From Acidimicrobiales bacterium (lineage in GTDB: Bacteria > Actinomycetota > Acidimicrobiia > Acidimicrobiales > RAAP-2): 8,935 bases of DNA. The DNA is taken from NCBI GenBank assembly GCA_017882985.1, contig JADGOK010000014.1:1-8935 (forward strand). The letters run 5' to 3'. Below are positions 1 through 6,870 of this stretch, piece after piece. Made by a program: the position numbers and the translations under genes. The first letter of the stretch is position 1, and every line of letters starts with the position of its first letter. A model generated the notes under the pieces. That model did no database searches. It saw nothing but the letters and a program-made list of their open reading frames with translations, and was not told where the DNA came from.

Positions 1-124
1 TGCGCAGCACGCGCTGGGTCGTCGCGAGTCCCCCCGCGCTCGTCGAGGGGGGAAACCAACTCAGCAGCGCACTGGCCACGATCACCAAGATGTACAACTG
101 AATCAAGGTGTGCAGCAGGTTCAT
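1..124 (-). CDS. YggT family small membrane protein (3' part outside window)
   Basis: Only the first 41 codons are present; the frame runs off base 1. The translation begins MNLLHTLIQLYILVIVASAL and continues LLSWFPPS, which matches the first transmembrane segment and the conserved S-W-F at its outer end in the YggT family (PF02325). The family consists of small membrane proteins with one or two hydrophobic repeats, usually around 90-190 residues; its molecular role is poorly defined, although linkage to sepF in Gram-positive dcw clusters suggests a function near the divisome or envelope. The ATG overlaps the sepF stop by 4 bp (ATGA), and there is no good Shine-Dalgarno just upstream, so translation is probably coupled to sepF. 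Family assignment is good; function is uncertain. Confidence 0.85.
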   Translation of the reverse strand, partial: MNLLHTLIQLYILVIVASALLSWFPPSTSAGGLATTQRVLR

Positions 125-720
125 GCGTGATCGAGCGATCGAAAGTTCGACGCTCGCAGTCGTTCCTTGGTTTCCGAACCGACGTGGGTGCCCTGGGGTA
201 GCACCAGGTAGACGCCCTGGGCGAGTCGCTCGATCTTCGCGTTGAGCGCGTAGATCGTGCCCGACGCGAAGTCGACGACCCGACGCGCGACCTCGGCGTC
301 GAGATCGCTCACATTCAGTAGGACCGCCCGATTACTGCGCAGCAAGTCGGTGAGGCGGCGTGACTCGTTGTACTCCGTGGGAAAGAACAGAGCGACCTCT
401 TGGTCCTGCGAGGGCGCGAGGGTGCGGATCCGGTTGCTCGGCATCGGACGCATCCGCGCCGGCTGGTTCTGCCCGTCGATCACGGAGATCGGCGCGGGAC
501 GTTGGGGCAACGGCGAGGACGGTCGGACCGGTCCGGTCGCCGAGGTCGTCGTCGGGAAGGGGCGCGCGCCGCTACTCGTGGGCGGCGGCGACCACTCGGG
601 CTCTTCGTCGTACTCGGGCTGGTCCGTGAACGGACGGGTCGGCACGCTGGTGGCGTACTCTCCGTACTCGTCCTCGATGAGGCCCAGGAATCCCAGTGCC
701 TTGCGCATCCGTTCTTTCAT
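121..720 (-). CDS. sepF: Cell division protein SepF (FtsZ membrane anchor)
   Basis: The 199-residue product has the SepF architecture. Residues 1-14 (MKERMRKALGFLGL) can form the amphipathic membrane-binding helix. About residues 18-106 are a low-complexity acidic, then Pro/Ser/Thr-rich linker. The SepF domain occupies about 108-180, with the recognisable stretches FFPTEYNESRR, AVLLNVSDLD and DFASGTIYALNAKIERL, the last matching the dimer and FtsZ-binding core (S-G-T-x-Y-A). In Actinobacteria, which lack FtsA, SepF is known to tether FtsZ polymers to the membrane by binding the FtsZ C-terminal peptide; here ftsZ lies two genes upstream and ends in a matching peptide. The ATG at 720 is preceded by GAGGAG (plus-strand 727-732), spaced 6 nt. 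The stop overlaps yggT by 4 bp. There is a 49-bp gap from yggS in which I see no convincing promoter. The linker is longer than in Bacillus SepF, as is common in Actinobacteria. Confidence 0.95.
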   Translation of the reverse strand: MKERMRKALGFLGLIEDEYGEYATSVPTRPFTDQPEYDEEPEWSPPPTSSGARPFPTTTSATGPVRPSSPLPQRPAPISVIDGQNQPARMRPMPSNRIRTLAPSQDQEVALFFPTEYNESRRLTDLLRSNRAVLLNVSDLDAEVARRVVDFASGTIYALNAKIERLAQGVYLVLPQGTHVGSETKERLRASNFRSLDHA

Positions 721-769
721 GAAAGTCTCCTCACGGCTCTAGCGCTCTGGACCATGTTACTCAGGCCCG

Positions 770-1450
770 TCAAGGGGCTTCCCGAGGCCCGAACAGTGCG
801 CGGCCGAGACGCACTTCGGTCGACCCGCACTCCAGCGCGACCTCGAGATCGTCGCTCATGCCCATGGAGCGTTCAATGAGCCCCAGATCGTCCGCGAGGG
901 CCGCCGTTGCGCCAAAGGCGTGTCGAGCGGCACCCGGATCAGCCGGAGCCACCGTCATCAGACCGCGCACGTCCAGTTCCAGGTCGCGCGCACGGCGCAC
1001 CAGTCCTTCGACCTCACGGGGCGACGCACCGTTCCTCTGCGGCTCACCGGTGTGGTCGACTTCGACGTAAATCGCCATGCCCGGGTGGTGCGTGACGATC
1101 TTCTCGAGCTCTTTCAGCCTCGACACTCCACAGACCACGTCACTGGCGGCGGCGATCCGGGCAATCTTGTTGGACTGCAGAGCGCCGAGGAAGTGCCAAC
1201 GAAGCGCCAAGTCGGCGGTCGCGCGACGCTTCTCTTCGAGTTCGTCGACGTAGTTCTCGCCCAACGTGTCGAGTCCCACGGCCGCGGCGGCACGCACGAG
1301 CGACGCCGGGAAGGTCTTGGTTACCGCCACGATGCGCACGCTCTCGAGCACTCGCCCGGTGGCCGTCACGCGACGTCGAATGGCGGCGAGGTTCGCCGCG
1401 ACGCGCTGGACCAGTTCGTCGCTAGCGAAGGAAGCTGGGGAGGTCGTCAT
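770..1450 (-). CDS. YggS/PLPBP (PROSC) family pyridoxal-phosphate-binding protein
   Basis: The 226-residue product is a complete alanine-racemase-like single-domain PLP protein. Motifs in order are: VAVTK with the Schiff-base lysine at about K45; GENYVDE at 64-70; [11 protein letters not shown] at 85-95; GLMTVAP at 163-169; [12 protein letters not shown] at 195-206; and [14 protein letters not shown] at 208-221, the phosphate-binding end. The family takes part in vitamin B6 and amino-acid homeostasis and is not known to have an enzymatic turnover of its own. It is a frequent neighbour of sepF in Gram-positive dcw clusters. I chose the ATG at 1450, which overlaps the ftsZ 3' end by 29 bp, because no ATG, GTG or TTG follows until after the conserved first helix ([11 protein letters not shown]). 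A TTG at 1492 would add 14 weakly supported residues. The ribosome-binding site is poor, so coupling to ftsZ translation is likely. Confidence 0.93.
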   Translation of the reverse strand: MTTSPASFASDELVQRVAANLAAIRRRVTATGRVLESVRIVAVTKTFPASLVRAAAAVGLDTLGENYVDELEEKRRATADLALRWHFLGALQSNKIARIAAASDVVCGVSRLKELEKIVTHHPGMAIYVEVDHTGEPQRNGASPREVEGLVRRARDLELDVRGLMTVAPADPGAARHAFGATAALADDLGLIERSMGMSDDLEVALECGSTEVRLGRALFGPREAP

Positions 1451-2510
1451 CGCCACCGACGTCAAAGAAGTCGTCGTTGGTGGGACTGGCAAAGATGTCG
1501 CTGCGCGGTCCCTCGGTCATCACCGGTGTCGCGACCGTCGTCGGCGCGTTCTTCGGTCGAGGATCGCTGCTGAAGCCGGCCGCGATCACCGTCACGCGCA
1601 CCGCCTCACCAATGGAGTCGTCGATCACGCTGCCGAAGATGATGTTGGCGTCGGGATGGGCGACCGAATGGATGATGTTGGCGGCGTCGGTGACTTCGGT
1701 GAGCGTGACGCCCGATCCGCCGACGATATTCATCAGGATCCCTCGCGCCCCGTCGATGGACGCCTCGAGCAGTGGTGACGTAATGGCGGCGCGCGCTGCG
1801 TTCACGGCGCGGCCCTCGCCCGTCGACTGGCCCACCCCCATGATCGCGGTGCCCGCGTTGCGCATGATGGTGTTGACGTCGGCGAAGTCGGTGTTGATGA
1901 GACCGGGCACCGTAATGAGGTCGGTCACGCCCCGCACCGCCGACAGCAGTACGTCGTCGGCGATCTTGAATGCCTCGAGCATCGACGTGTCGGCCGCGGT
2001 CACCGAGAGCAGGCGATCGTTGGGGATGACGATGAGCGTGTCAACCTTGCCACGCAGCGCCTCGATGCCCTTCTCGGCCTGGGTCGCGCGACGCTTGCCC
2101 TCAAAGGAGAACGGGCGCGTCACGACGCCGATGGTGAGTATGCCCATGGAGCGCGCGATGTCCGCCACGACCGGGGCGGCGCCGGTGCCCGTGCCGCCAC
2201 CCTCGCCCGCGGTGATGAAGACCATGTCGGTGTCCTTCAGGGCCTCTTCGATCTCCGCGCGGTGATCCTCGGCCGCTTGGCGGCCGATCTCGGGGTCACT
2301 GCCCGCACCCAGTCCGCGCGTCAATTGGCGGCCGATGTCGAGTTTGAGGTCCGCTTCGCTCAGGAGTAACGCTTGGGCGTCAGTGTTGGCCGCAATGAAT
2401 TCGATGTTACGAAGGCCCGAGGTGATCATCCGGTTCACCGCGTTGACACCGCCGCCACCCACACCGATAACTTTTATTACGGCGTGATAGTTACCTTGGC
2501 TAAGACTCAT
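1422..2510 (-). CDS. ftsZ: Cell division protein FtsZ (tubulin-like GTPase)
   Basis: The 362-residue protein carries all FtsZ landmarks: the N-terminal nucleotide loop [13 protein letters not shown] (16-28), AANTDAQAL (40-48), [14 protein letters not shown] (63-76), the tubulin signature GGGTGTG at 104-110, FSFEGKRR (134-141), IPNDRLL (162-168) and the T7 synergy loop NTDFADV at 206-212 with the catalytic acidic residues D208 and D211. The Glu in TAGEGGG, where many bacteria have Met, is typical of Actinobacteria. The folded part ends near AAGF (313); a short linker of about 40 residues leads to the C-terminal peptide DDDLPSFLR, the expected SepF-binding site. FtsZ polymerises into the Z-ring that directs septation. 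The ATG at 2510 follows a strong AGGGGAG (plus-strand 2514-2520) spaced 3 nt. A 118-bp gap separates it from ftsQ and probably holds its own promoter. Its last 29 bp overlap the next gene. Confidence 0.99.
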   Translation of the reverse strand: MSLSQGNYHAVIKVIGVGGGGVNAVNRMITSGLRNIEFIAANTDAQALLLSEADLKLDIGRQLTRGLGAGSDPEIGRQAAEDHRAEIEEALKDTDMVFITAGEGGGTGTGAAPVVADIARSMGILTIGVVTRPFSFEGKRRATQAEKGIEALRGKVDTLIVIPNDRLLSVTAADTSMLEAFKIADDVLLSAVRGVTDLITVPGLINTDFADVNTIMRNAGTAIMGVGQSTGEGRAVNAARAAITSPLLEASIDGARGILMNIVGGSGVTLTEVTDAANIIHSVAHPDANIIFGSVIDDSIGEAVRVTVIAAGFSSDPRPKNAPTTVATPVMTEGPRSDIFASPTNDDFFDVGGDDDLPSFLR

Positions 2511-2513
2511 GAA

Positions 2514-2520
2514 CTCCCCT
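2514..2520 (-). promoter_or_regulatory. Shine-Dalgarno sequence of ftsZ
   Basis: Read on the minus strand, AGGGGAG lies 3 nt before the ATG at 2510, or 4-5 nt if only the GGGGA core is counted. It is among the strongest ribosome-binding sites in the window, together with those of sepF and murC. That fits high, coupling-independent translation of ftsZ and supports the chosen start. Confidence 0.75.
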
Positions 2521-2538
2521 TGGGTTGACTCTTCTATT

Positions 2539-2563
2539 GTGTCCCACCGCCAGCGGGGGTCAC
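2539..2563 (-). other. Possible imperfect hairpin in the ftsZ leader
   Basis: On the minus strand the 25-nt segment begins GTGACCCCC and ends GGTGGGACAC. The outer arms pair GTG with CAC; after an A-A mismatch CCC pairs with GGG; an inner C-G pair then follows a C-T mismatch. It would lie within the transcribed leader if the upstream promoter is used. No U-run follows, so it is not an intrinsic terminator. It could affect mRNA stability or access to the ftsZ ribosome-binding site, or be a chance pairing in GC-rich DNA. Its significance is unproven. Confidence 0.3.
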
Positions 2564-2589
2564 GATTCTTGCGATCAAAATGTCACTGA

Positions 2590-2618
2590 AGGCTAGTCAC
2601 CCCCTAGTTAATGGTCAA
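2590..2618 (-). promoter_or_regulatory. Candidate housekeeping sigma-factor promoter for ftsZ
   Basis: On the minus strand TTGACC (plus-strand 2613-2618) is a 5-of-6 match to the -35 consensus. It is followed after exactly 17 bp by TAGCCT (2590-2595), which fits the TAnnnT -10 pattern of actinobacterial vegetative promoters. Transcription would start near 2583 and give a leader of roughly 70 nt before the ftsZ ATG. The site sits in the only sizeable intergenic gap of the cluster, just after the ftsQ stop, where other bacteria also have dedicated ftsZ promoters. This is inferred from sequence alone; the -10 element is weak in its inner bases. Confidence 0.5.
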
Positions 2619-2628
2619 ATGGCACGGC

Positions 2629-3483
2629 TCACTTGAGGGCTGGCCCCGTCACGGCCAACGCTCCGGGTACCGAGACGTCGACGACGTCACCCGCCACCAA
2701 CGTGCTGTGGGCAATCACCGAAGCGATCGAAACGAACTTGGCCCGAAGGTTGGTCGGCGGGCCGAGAATGAAGTTGACCGGCGTCGTCAGGTGCAGCGAC
2801 ACGACACCCGCTGCGTTCTCGCTGATCACGCTGACTTGGGCCGCGAAGGCCCTCGGTAGTTGGCTGGCGACGAAGGCCGTGGAGCGTCCGGCGTGCAGAA
2901 GGGGCCAGGATTTGTTGGCGGCGCTCGCGTAGACGAGCGTGGGAAGGTTTACCGCGGCCGGCGCGGCGCCGAGGTCGTGGCCGGTCACGTCGACGTAGTG
3001 CAACTGGTGCAGGGCGTCAAAGGCGACCGCCACCGGCCGGCGCTCGTGCACCGTCAGGACGACCGAGCTCGGCCAGTGCTTGACGACCGTGACGTTCTTG
3101 ATCCAGGCGAACGACGACAGACGTTGCTCGATCGTCGAGGTTTTCAGGTCGATCATCGCCGGGTGGCTCGCGAGTCCCGACGCCGCGAGCACGCTCGGGG
3201 CGTTCTCGTGGCGTAGCCCGATCACCCGAACGTGTTGGACCGAGAGGAACGGCTGGTGCAACGCCCACTCGCTCGCGAGCCCGACCGTGGTCGCGAGCAC
3301 CCCGACCGCAATGATGATCTTGGCGAACGGACCGAGGAGACGCCGCTTCACTCGATCCTTCCTGGGCCGCGCCGTTCGTTCGCGCTTGGACGCCACCGTG
3401 GCGGCGCGGGGGCTCGACGCGGGACGCGTCGTTCCCGCACGCGCTCTCGGTGGCGCGTCGTTGACCGGTCGACGGCGACTCAC
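2629..3483 (-). CDS. ftsQ: Cell division protein FtsQ/DivIB
   Basis: The 284-residue protein has the FtsQ layout. A strongly basic, Pro/Ala-rich cytoplasmic N-terminus (1-50, many Arg and Lys) is followed by one transmembrane helix at about 54-74 (AKIIIAVGVLATTVGLA). An extracytoplasmic POTRA domain lies at about 79-149 (FLSVQHVRVIGL, then FAWIKNVTVVKHWPSSVVLTVHERRPVA), followed by the variable FtsQ C-terminal domain. The W-I-K-N-V-x-V-x-K-x-W-P-S pattern is the best family signature. FtsQ is a bitopic scaffold that links the early cytoplasmic divisome with FtsW and its transpeptidase partner. The start is a GTG at 3483 overlapping the murB stop by 4 bp (GTGA), with only a modest GGGG Shine-Dalgarno, so coupling to murB is expected. 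It is the last gene of the tight block before the 118-bp gap. Confidence 0.93.
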   Translation of the reverse strand: MSRRRPVNDAPPRARAGTTRPASSPRAATVASKRERTARPRKDRVKRRLLGPFAKIIIAVGVLATTVGLASEWALHQPFLSVQHVRVIGLRHENAPSVLAASGLASHPAMIDLKTSTIEQRLSSFAWIKNVTVVKHWPSSVVLTVHERRPVAVAFDALHQLHYVDVTGHDLGAAPAAVNLPTLVYASAANKSWPLLHAGRSTAFVASQLPRAFAAQVSVISENAAGVVSLHLTTPVNFILGPPTNLRAKFVSIASVIAHSTLVAGDVVDVSVPGALAVTGPALK

Positions 3484-4391
3484 GGGTCGACCCCGAAACC
3501 AATGAGGTGGTGCTCCAGCACCAGCTCGATCCCCGACGACGTGAGGACCCGCTCGCGAACGGTTCGCAGCAACTCATAGACGTCCTGGGCGCGGCCGGCG
3601 AGATCGACGATGATGAAATTCGCGTGCTTCTCCGAGACGACGGCGCTGCCAACGCGCAGGCCCTTGCAACCCGCCGCCTCGATGAGGCGCGCCGCGTGGT
3701 CGCCGTGGGGATTTCGAAAGACGCTGCCCGCGTTGGCGCCGCCGGGCTGGTGTTCTCGGCGCCAGCGGACGATCTCGCTCAATTGCTCACGAGCAGCGCT
3801 CGGGTCGCCACGCGTGAGTGACAACGTGACGCCGGTCACCAGTTCACCCCGGGGCAGCGCGCTCGTGCGGTACCCGTAGTCCAGGTCGCCAAGATGCCAG
3901 TTGCGCGACTGGCCGGCGCGCCACGTGCGCACCTGGACGACGCTCGCGGCCATGTTCGAGCCGTGACCGCCCGCGTTCATCACCGCGGCACCGCCGAAGG
4001 TGCCCGGCACGCCGACCGCCCATTCGAAGCCCACGATGCCCTCGCCCGCGAGACGTCGCGCGGCGACGGGAAGGTCGAGACCGGCGCCCGCGCTCACGAG
4101 CACCTCGTTCTCTTCGTCGCGCCACGACAGTTCAGCGAAGTCACCGACGAGTCGCACCACGACGACGTCGAGCTCCCCGTCGGCGACGAGCAGGTTCGAA
4201 CCGTTGCCCAGTACCACGACGTCGCGATCGCTCGCTTCGACGAGCGGACCCAATTCGTCGAGGTCGCGTGCGTTGGCGAGTGTCACGAGTGCCCGCGCCG
4301 TCCCCCCGACCCGGTACGTCGTACGCGCGCCGAACGGCGCGTGCTCTTGGACGCGACCGGCGCCCGCGCCGAGCAGCGCCTCCAGAGTCAT
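3480..4391 (-). CDS. murB: UDP-N-acetylenolpyruvoylglucosamine reductase MurB
   Basis: MurB is a cytoplasmic FAD enzyme that reduces UDP-GlcNAc-enolpyruvate with NADPH to UDP-MurNAc. The 303-residue product shows the FAD-binding motif VLGNGSNLLVADG (60-72), the second FAD segment GVPGTFGGAAVMNAGGHG (127-144), DYGYRTSAL with the conserved Arg at about 175, NAGSVFRNP with the proton-donor Ser at about 223, KGLRVGSAVVSEKHANFIIV (243-262), and the catalytic Glu at about 293 near the end (ELVLEHHLIG). The short form without a Tyr loop is type II. I chose the ATG at 4391, which overlaps the murC stop as ATGA and has GGGGAG (plus-strand 4399-4404) 7 nt upstream; a TTG at 4406 would add only 5 residues. 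The position between murC and ftsQ is seen in some dcw clusters but is not the common actinobacterial order. Confidence 0.97.
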   Translation of the reverse strand: MTLEALLGAGAGRVQEHAPFGARTTYRVGGTARALVTLANARDLDELGPLVEASDRDVVVLGNGSNLLVADGELDVVVVRLVGDFAELSWRDEENEVLVSAGAGLDLPVAARRLAGEGIVGFEWAVGVPGTFGGAAVMNAGGHGSNMAASVVQVRTWRAGQSRNWHLGDLDYGYRTSALPRGELVTGVTLSLTRGDPSAAREQLSEIVRWRREHQPGGANAGSVFRNPHGDHAARLIEAAGCKGLRVGSAVVSEKHANFIIVDLAGRAQDVYELLRTVRERVLTSSGIELVLEHHLIGFGVDP

Positions 4392-5755
4392 GGGCTCACT
4401 CCCCAACGTAGTTGCGTAGCGACCGCGGCGACGTCGCCCGCGCCGAGCAGGATGACGACGTCGCTCTCGTCGTGGAGTTCTTCGAGCGACGCCGCGACCT
4501 CTTCGAACGTCGCAGCGTAGAAGACGTGACGACGTGGATCGAGGTCCCTGAGGGCGTCGGCCACCGCCTCACCGGTCGCGCCGGTGGGATTCGCCTCGCC
4601 CGCGAGGTAGATGTCGGTCACCACCACGTTGGTCGCGTCGTCAAACGACGTCGCGAAACTTGTCGCGAGGCGAAGCGTGCGGGTCGCGCGGTGCGGTTGG
4701 AACACGGCGGTGACGCGTTCGTACCCGAGGGCGCGCAATGTCGCGAGCGTCGCGCTGATCTCGCCGGGAAGGTGGGCGTAGTCCTCGTAGAGGTCAACAC
4801 CCCGCCACTGACCGAGTAGCTCGAAGCGCCGTGGAACCCCGCGGAAATGACCGAGACCCGACGCCACGTCCGACGCGGCGACACCGAGTTCGAGCGCGAG
4901 AACCGCCACCACGGCGGCGTTGGCGACGTTGTGGGCGCCGGTGACGGCGAGCACCAACTCGAGGTCACCGTTCGGACCACGCAACGTGAACGAACTGCGT
5001 CCTCGTTCGGTACGTTGGTCGAGGACTCGCCAAGGGTCGCGGTCGGTCCGGCCCACGAGTACGACCTCGCGCAGCGCCTTGCCCGCGACGCGCCGCGCTC
5101 CTTCGTCATCGCCCCACGCGACGACCGGACCCGGCGTTCGCTCGATCAGGCTCACGAACGCCGCCTCGAGCGCGTCGAGGGTCTCGTAGTGATCGAGGTG
5201 ATCGGCCTCGACGTTCAAGAGTCCGAGTGCACTCGGGCTGAGCAGTGCGAACGAACCGTAACTCTCGTCGACTTCGAGAATCAGTGACTCGTGACCCCAA
5301 TGTCCGTTGGCTCCCACGCCACGGACCTCGGCGCCGAGGAGACGCGAATCGTCGCGATGCGCCGCGGCAAGGACGTGCACCATCATCGACGTCGCCGTGG
5401 TTTTGCCGTGCGTACCGGTGAGTCCGATGACGGGCTGCTGACGAGCGAGCTCGGCCAACAGTTGCGCACGCGCCATCATCGTGACGCCGAGTTCCCGTGC
5501 ACGTACCAGTTCAACGTTGCCGAGGTCGATCGCCGGTGACCAGAGCACGACCTGGGCGTCACCGACCTGGGACGCGTCGTGGCCCACGAACACGAGAACG
5601 CCCGCGTCACGCAGTTCACGCAGTACCGGCGAATCGTGTTCGTCACTGCCACTCACCGAGCAACCCATCTCGACGAGTAGGCGCGCCACGCCGCTCATGC
5701 CCGCGCCGCCGACGCCCACGACGTGCACGCGCGTACTCGGCGCGAAGGTACTCAC
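4388..5755 (-). CDS. murC: UDP-N-acetylmuramate--L-alanine ligase MurC
   Basis: MurC is the ATP-dependent Mur ligase that adds the first stem-peptide residue, normally L-Ala, to UDP-MurNAc. The 455-residue protein has the UDP-binding GVGGAGMSG (14-22), the P-loop GLTGTHGKTTATSM (111-124), NVEADHLDHY (181-190), GAHNVANA (273-280), FRGVPRRFELLG (304-315), QPHRATRT (353-360), IYLAGEANPTG (382-392) and GAGDV near the end, so all three Mur domains are complete. Several motif residues depart from what is usual: EVDESYGSF instead of EADESDGSF, and EDYAHLPGEI instead of DDYAHHPTEI, with the Tyr and first His kept. Length is normal. The start is a GTG at 5755 overlapping the murG stop as GTGA, with GGGGGAG (5760-5766) 4 nt upstream. 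A TTG at 5776 is less likely. Identity as MurC rather than the recycling ligase Mpl rests on the context and motifs. Confidence 0.95.
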   Translation of the reverse strand: MSTFAPSTRVHVVGVGGAGMSGVARLLVEMGCSVSGSDEHDSPVLRELRDAGVLVFVGHDASQVGDAQVVLWSPAIDLGNVELVRARELGVTMMARAQLLAELARQQPVIGLTGTHGKTTATSMMVHVLAAAHRDDSRLLGAEVRGVGANGHWGHESLILEVDESYGSFALLSPSALGLLNVEADHLDHYETLDALEAAFVSLIERTPGPVVAWGDDEGARRVAGKALREVVLVGRTDRDPWRVLDQRTERGRSSFTLRGPNGDLELVLAVTGAHNVANAAVVAVLALELGVAASDVASGLGHFRGVPRRFELLGQWRGVDLYEDYAHLPGEISATLATLRALGYERVTAVFQPHRATRTLRLATSFATSFDDATNVVVTDIYLAGEANPTGATGEAVADALRDLDPRRHVFYAATFEEVAASLEELHDESDVVILLGAGDVAAVATQLRWGVSP

Positions 5756-6870
5756 GACACTCCCCCGACGTCGCAAACCTCACGCGCGATCGCGGCCGCC
5801 GCGTCACGTCGTCCGAGCGACGCCGCGGCCGCGGACATCGCGAACAACGTGTCACTCTCGAGCATCTCGTCGAGGAGCGCGGCGAGGGTCGACGCACGGC
5901 ACTCGTCATCGCGAACCAGGCGCGCACCGCCCGCCGCGACAACGGCTCTCGCGTTCTTCGTCTGGTGATCGCCCGGCGCACCGGGCAGGGGCACCAGTAT
6001 CGCGGGAATACCGAGCGCGCAGAGTTCGGCGACCGTCGTCGCGCCCGCTCGACAGAGTGCCACGTCGCACAGGGCCCACAACGTCGCCATATCGCCGAAG
6101 GCCTCGACGCGGTAGTCGAGACCGGTGGTTGCCGGTCGCGACGCGACGACGGAATCGAAGTCGCGTCGACCCGTCACGTGCACCAACGTGACGTCACGGC
6201 GATCGGTCCACAGTCGGGCGAGCTCAGTGACGGCACGATTGACACTTTGCGCGCCGAGTGAGCCGGTCATCACGACCACCACTCGACGCGAGGACTCGAC
6301 GGGAGGTTGCTCTTGCGCGCGAAGCACTGCGCGCGCGTGGGGCGACCGATCGAGTTCGACGATCGCGTCGCGCAGTGGTGCTCCGGTCACGACCGCGTGC
6401 GCGTCGTTCGAGGGGAACGCGGTGCAGTGGCGCGTGGCGAATCGGCCCAGCAGACGATGCGCCGCTCCCGAGGTCGCGTCGAGCTCGACGAGCACGAGTG
6501 GGCGACGCCAGAGTACGGCGGCGAGGGCTACGGCGAACGAGGCGTACCCGCCGACGGACACGACGACCGACGGACGCCACGTGCCGACGCGCCACAGCGC
6601 GACGAGCACGGCCGCGAACAGGCCAACGACGGCGCCGGTGTTCGCGACGACGGCCCCCAAGGACCAGGCGCGTCGAAGGCCTCGTCCGGGGAGCAACGTC
6701 AACGCCACGGGCCCGCCACCGAGCAGCGTGCCCTCCTGACCGCGACGACTACCGACGAATCGAAGTTGTCCGGGGGCGACGCCGCGCGCCACCAGCTGTT
6801 CGGCAATGGCCTGCATCGGAAAGACGTGACCGCCCGTGCCCCCGCCGGTGATGACGATAGGGCCCGCCAC
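5752..6870 (-). CDS. murG: UDP-GlcNAc:lipid I N-acetylglucosaminyltransferase MurG
   Basis: MurG is a peripheral inner-leaflet GT-B glycosyltransferase (GT28 family) that turns lipid I into lipid II. The 372-residue product has the N-terminal glycine-rich loop TGGGTGGHVFP (8-18, catalytic-site His at 15), the second glycine loop SVGGYASFAVALAA (105-118), the donor-domain loop TGSLGAQSVN (202-211), and the UDP-GlcNAc site CRAGATTVAEL (273-283, Glu282) followed by PGDHQTKNA (299-307). A hydrophobic patch at about 74-92 fits the membrane-contact region. The normally conserved HEQN acceptor-side motif reads VELD at 128-131, an unusual substitution. The start is a GTG at 6870 that shares one base with the ftsW TAG stop (TAGTG) and has AGGGG (6876-6880) 5 nt upstream. 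Its stop overlaps murC by 4 bp. The assignment is secure from motifs, length and position. Confidence 0.96.
   Translation of the reverse strand: MAGPIVITGGGTGGHVFPMQAIAEQLVARGVAPGQLRFVGSRRGQEGTLLGGGPVALTLLPGRGLRRAWSLGAVVANTGAVVGLFAAVLVALWRVGTWRPSVVVSVGGYASFAVALAAVLWRRPLVLVELDATSGAAHRLLGRFATRHCTAFPSNDAHAVVTGAPLRDAIVELDRSPHARAVLRAQEQPPVESSRRVVVVMTGSLGAQSVNRAVTELARLWTDRRDVTLVHVTGRRDFDSVVASRPATTGLDYRVEAFGDMATLWALCDVALCRAGATTVAELCALGIPAILVPLPGAPGDHQTKNARAVVAAGGARLVRDDECRASTLAALLDEMLESDTLFAMSAAAASLGRRDAAAAIAREVCDVGGVS

Noticed and set aside
524..535. Perfect 12-bp palindrome CGGACCGGTCCG inside sepF
   Set aside because: It lies in the sequence encoding the low-complexity Pro/Thr linker. A single GC-rich palindrome of this length is easily a result of composition, and no second copy was seen.
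721..769. Possible promoter in the yggS-sepF gap (TTGACG at 768-773 on the minus strand)
   Set aside because: No TAnnnT element occurs at a suitable spacing; the nearest (TAACAT) is only 8 bp away. sepF more likely depends on read-through from the ftsZ promoter.
1477..2265. A 262-codon open frame on the plus strand antisense to ftsZ
   Set aside because: It mirrors conserved FtsZ codons and has Ser/Ala/Thr-rich content without any family signature or credible ribosome-binding site; it is a shadow frame.
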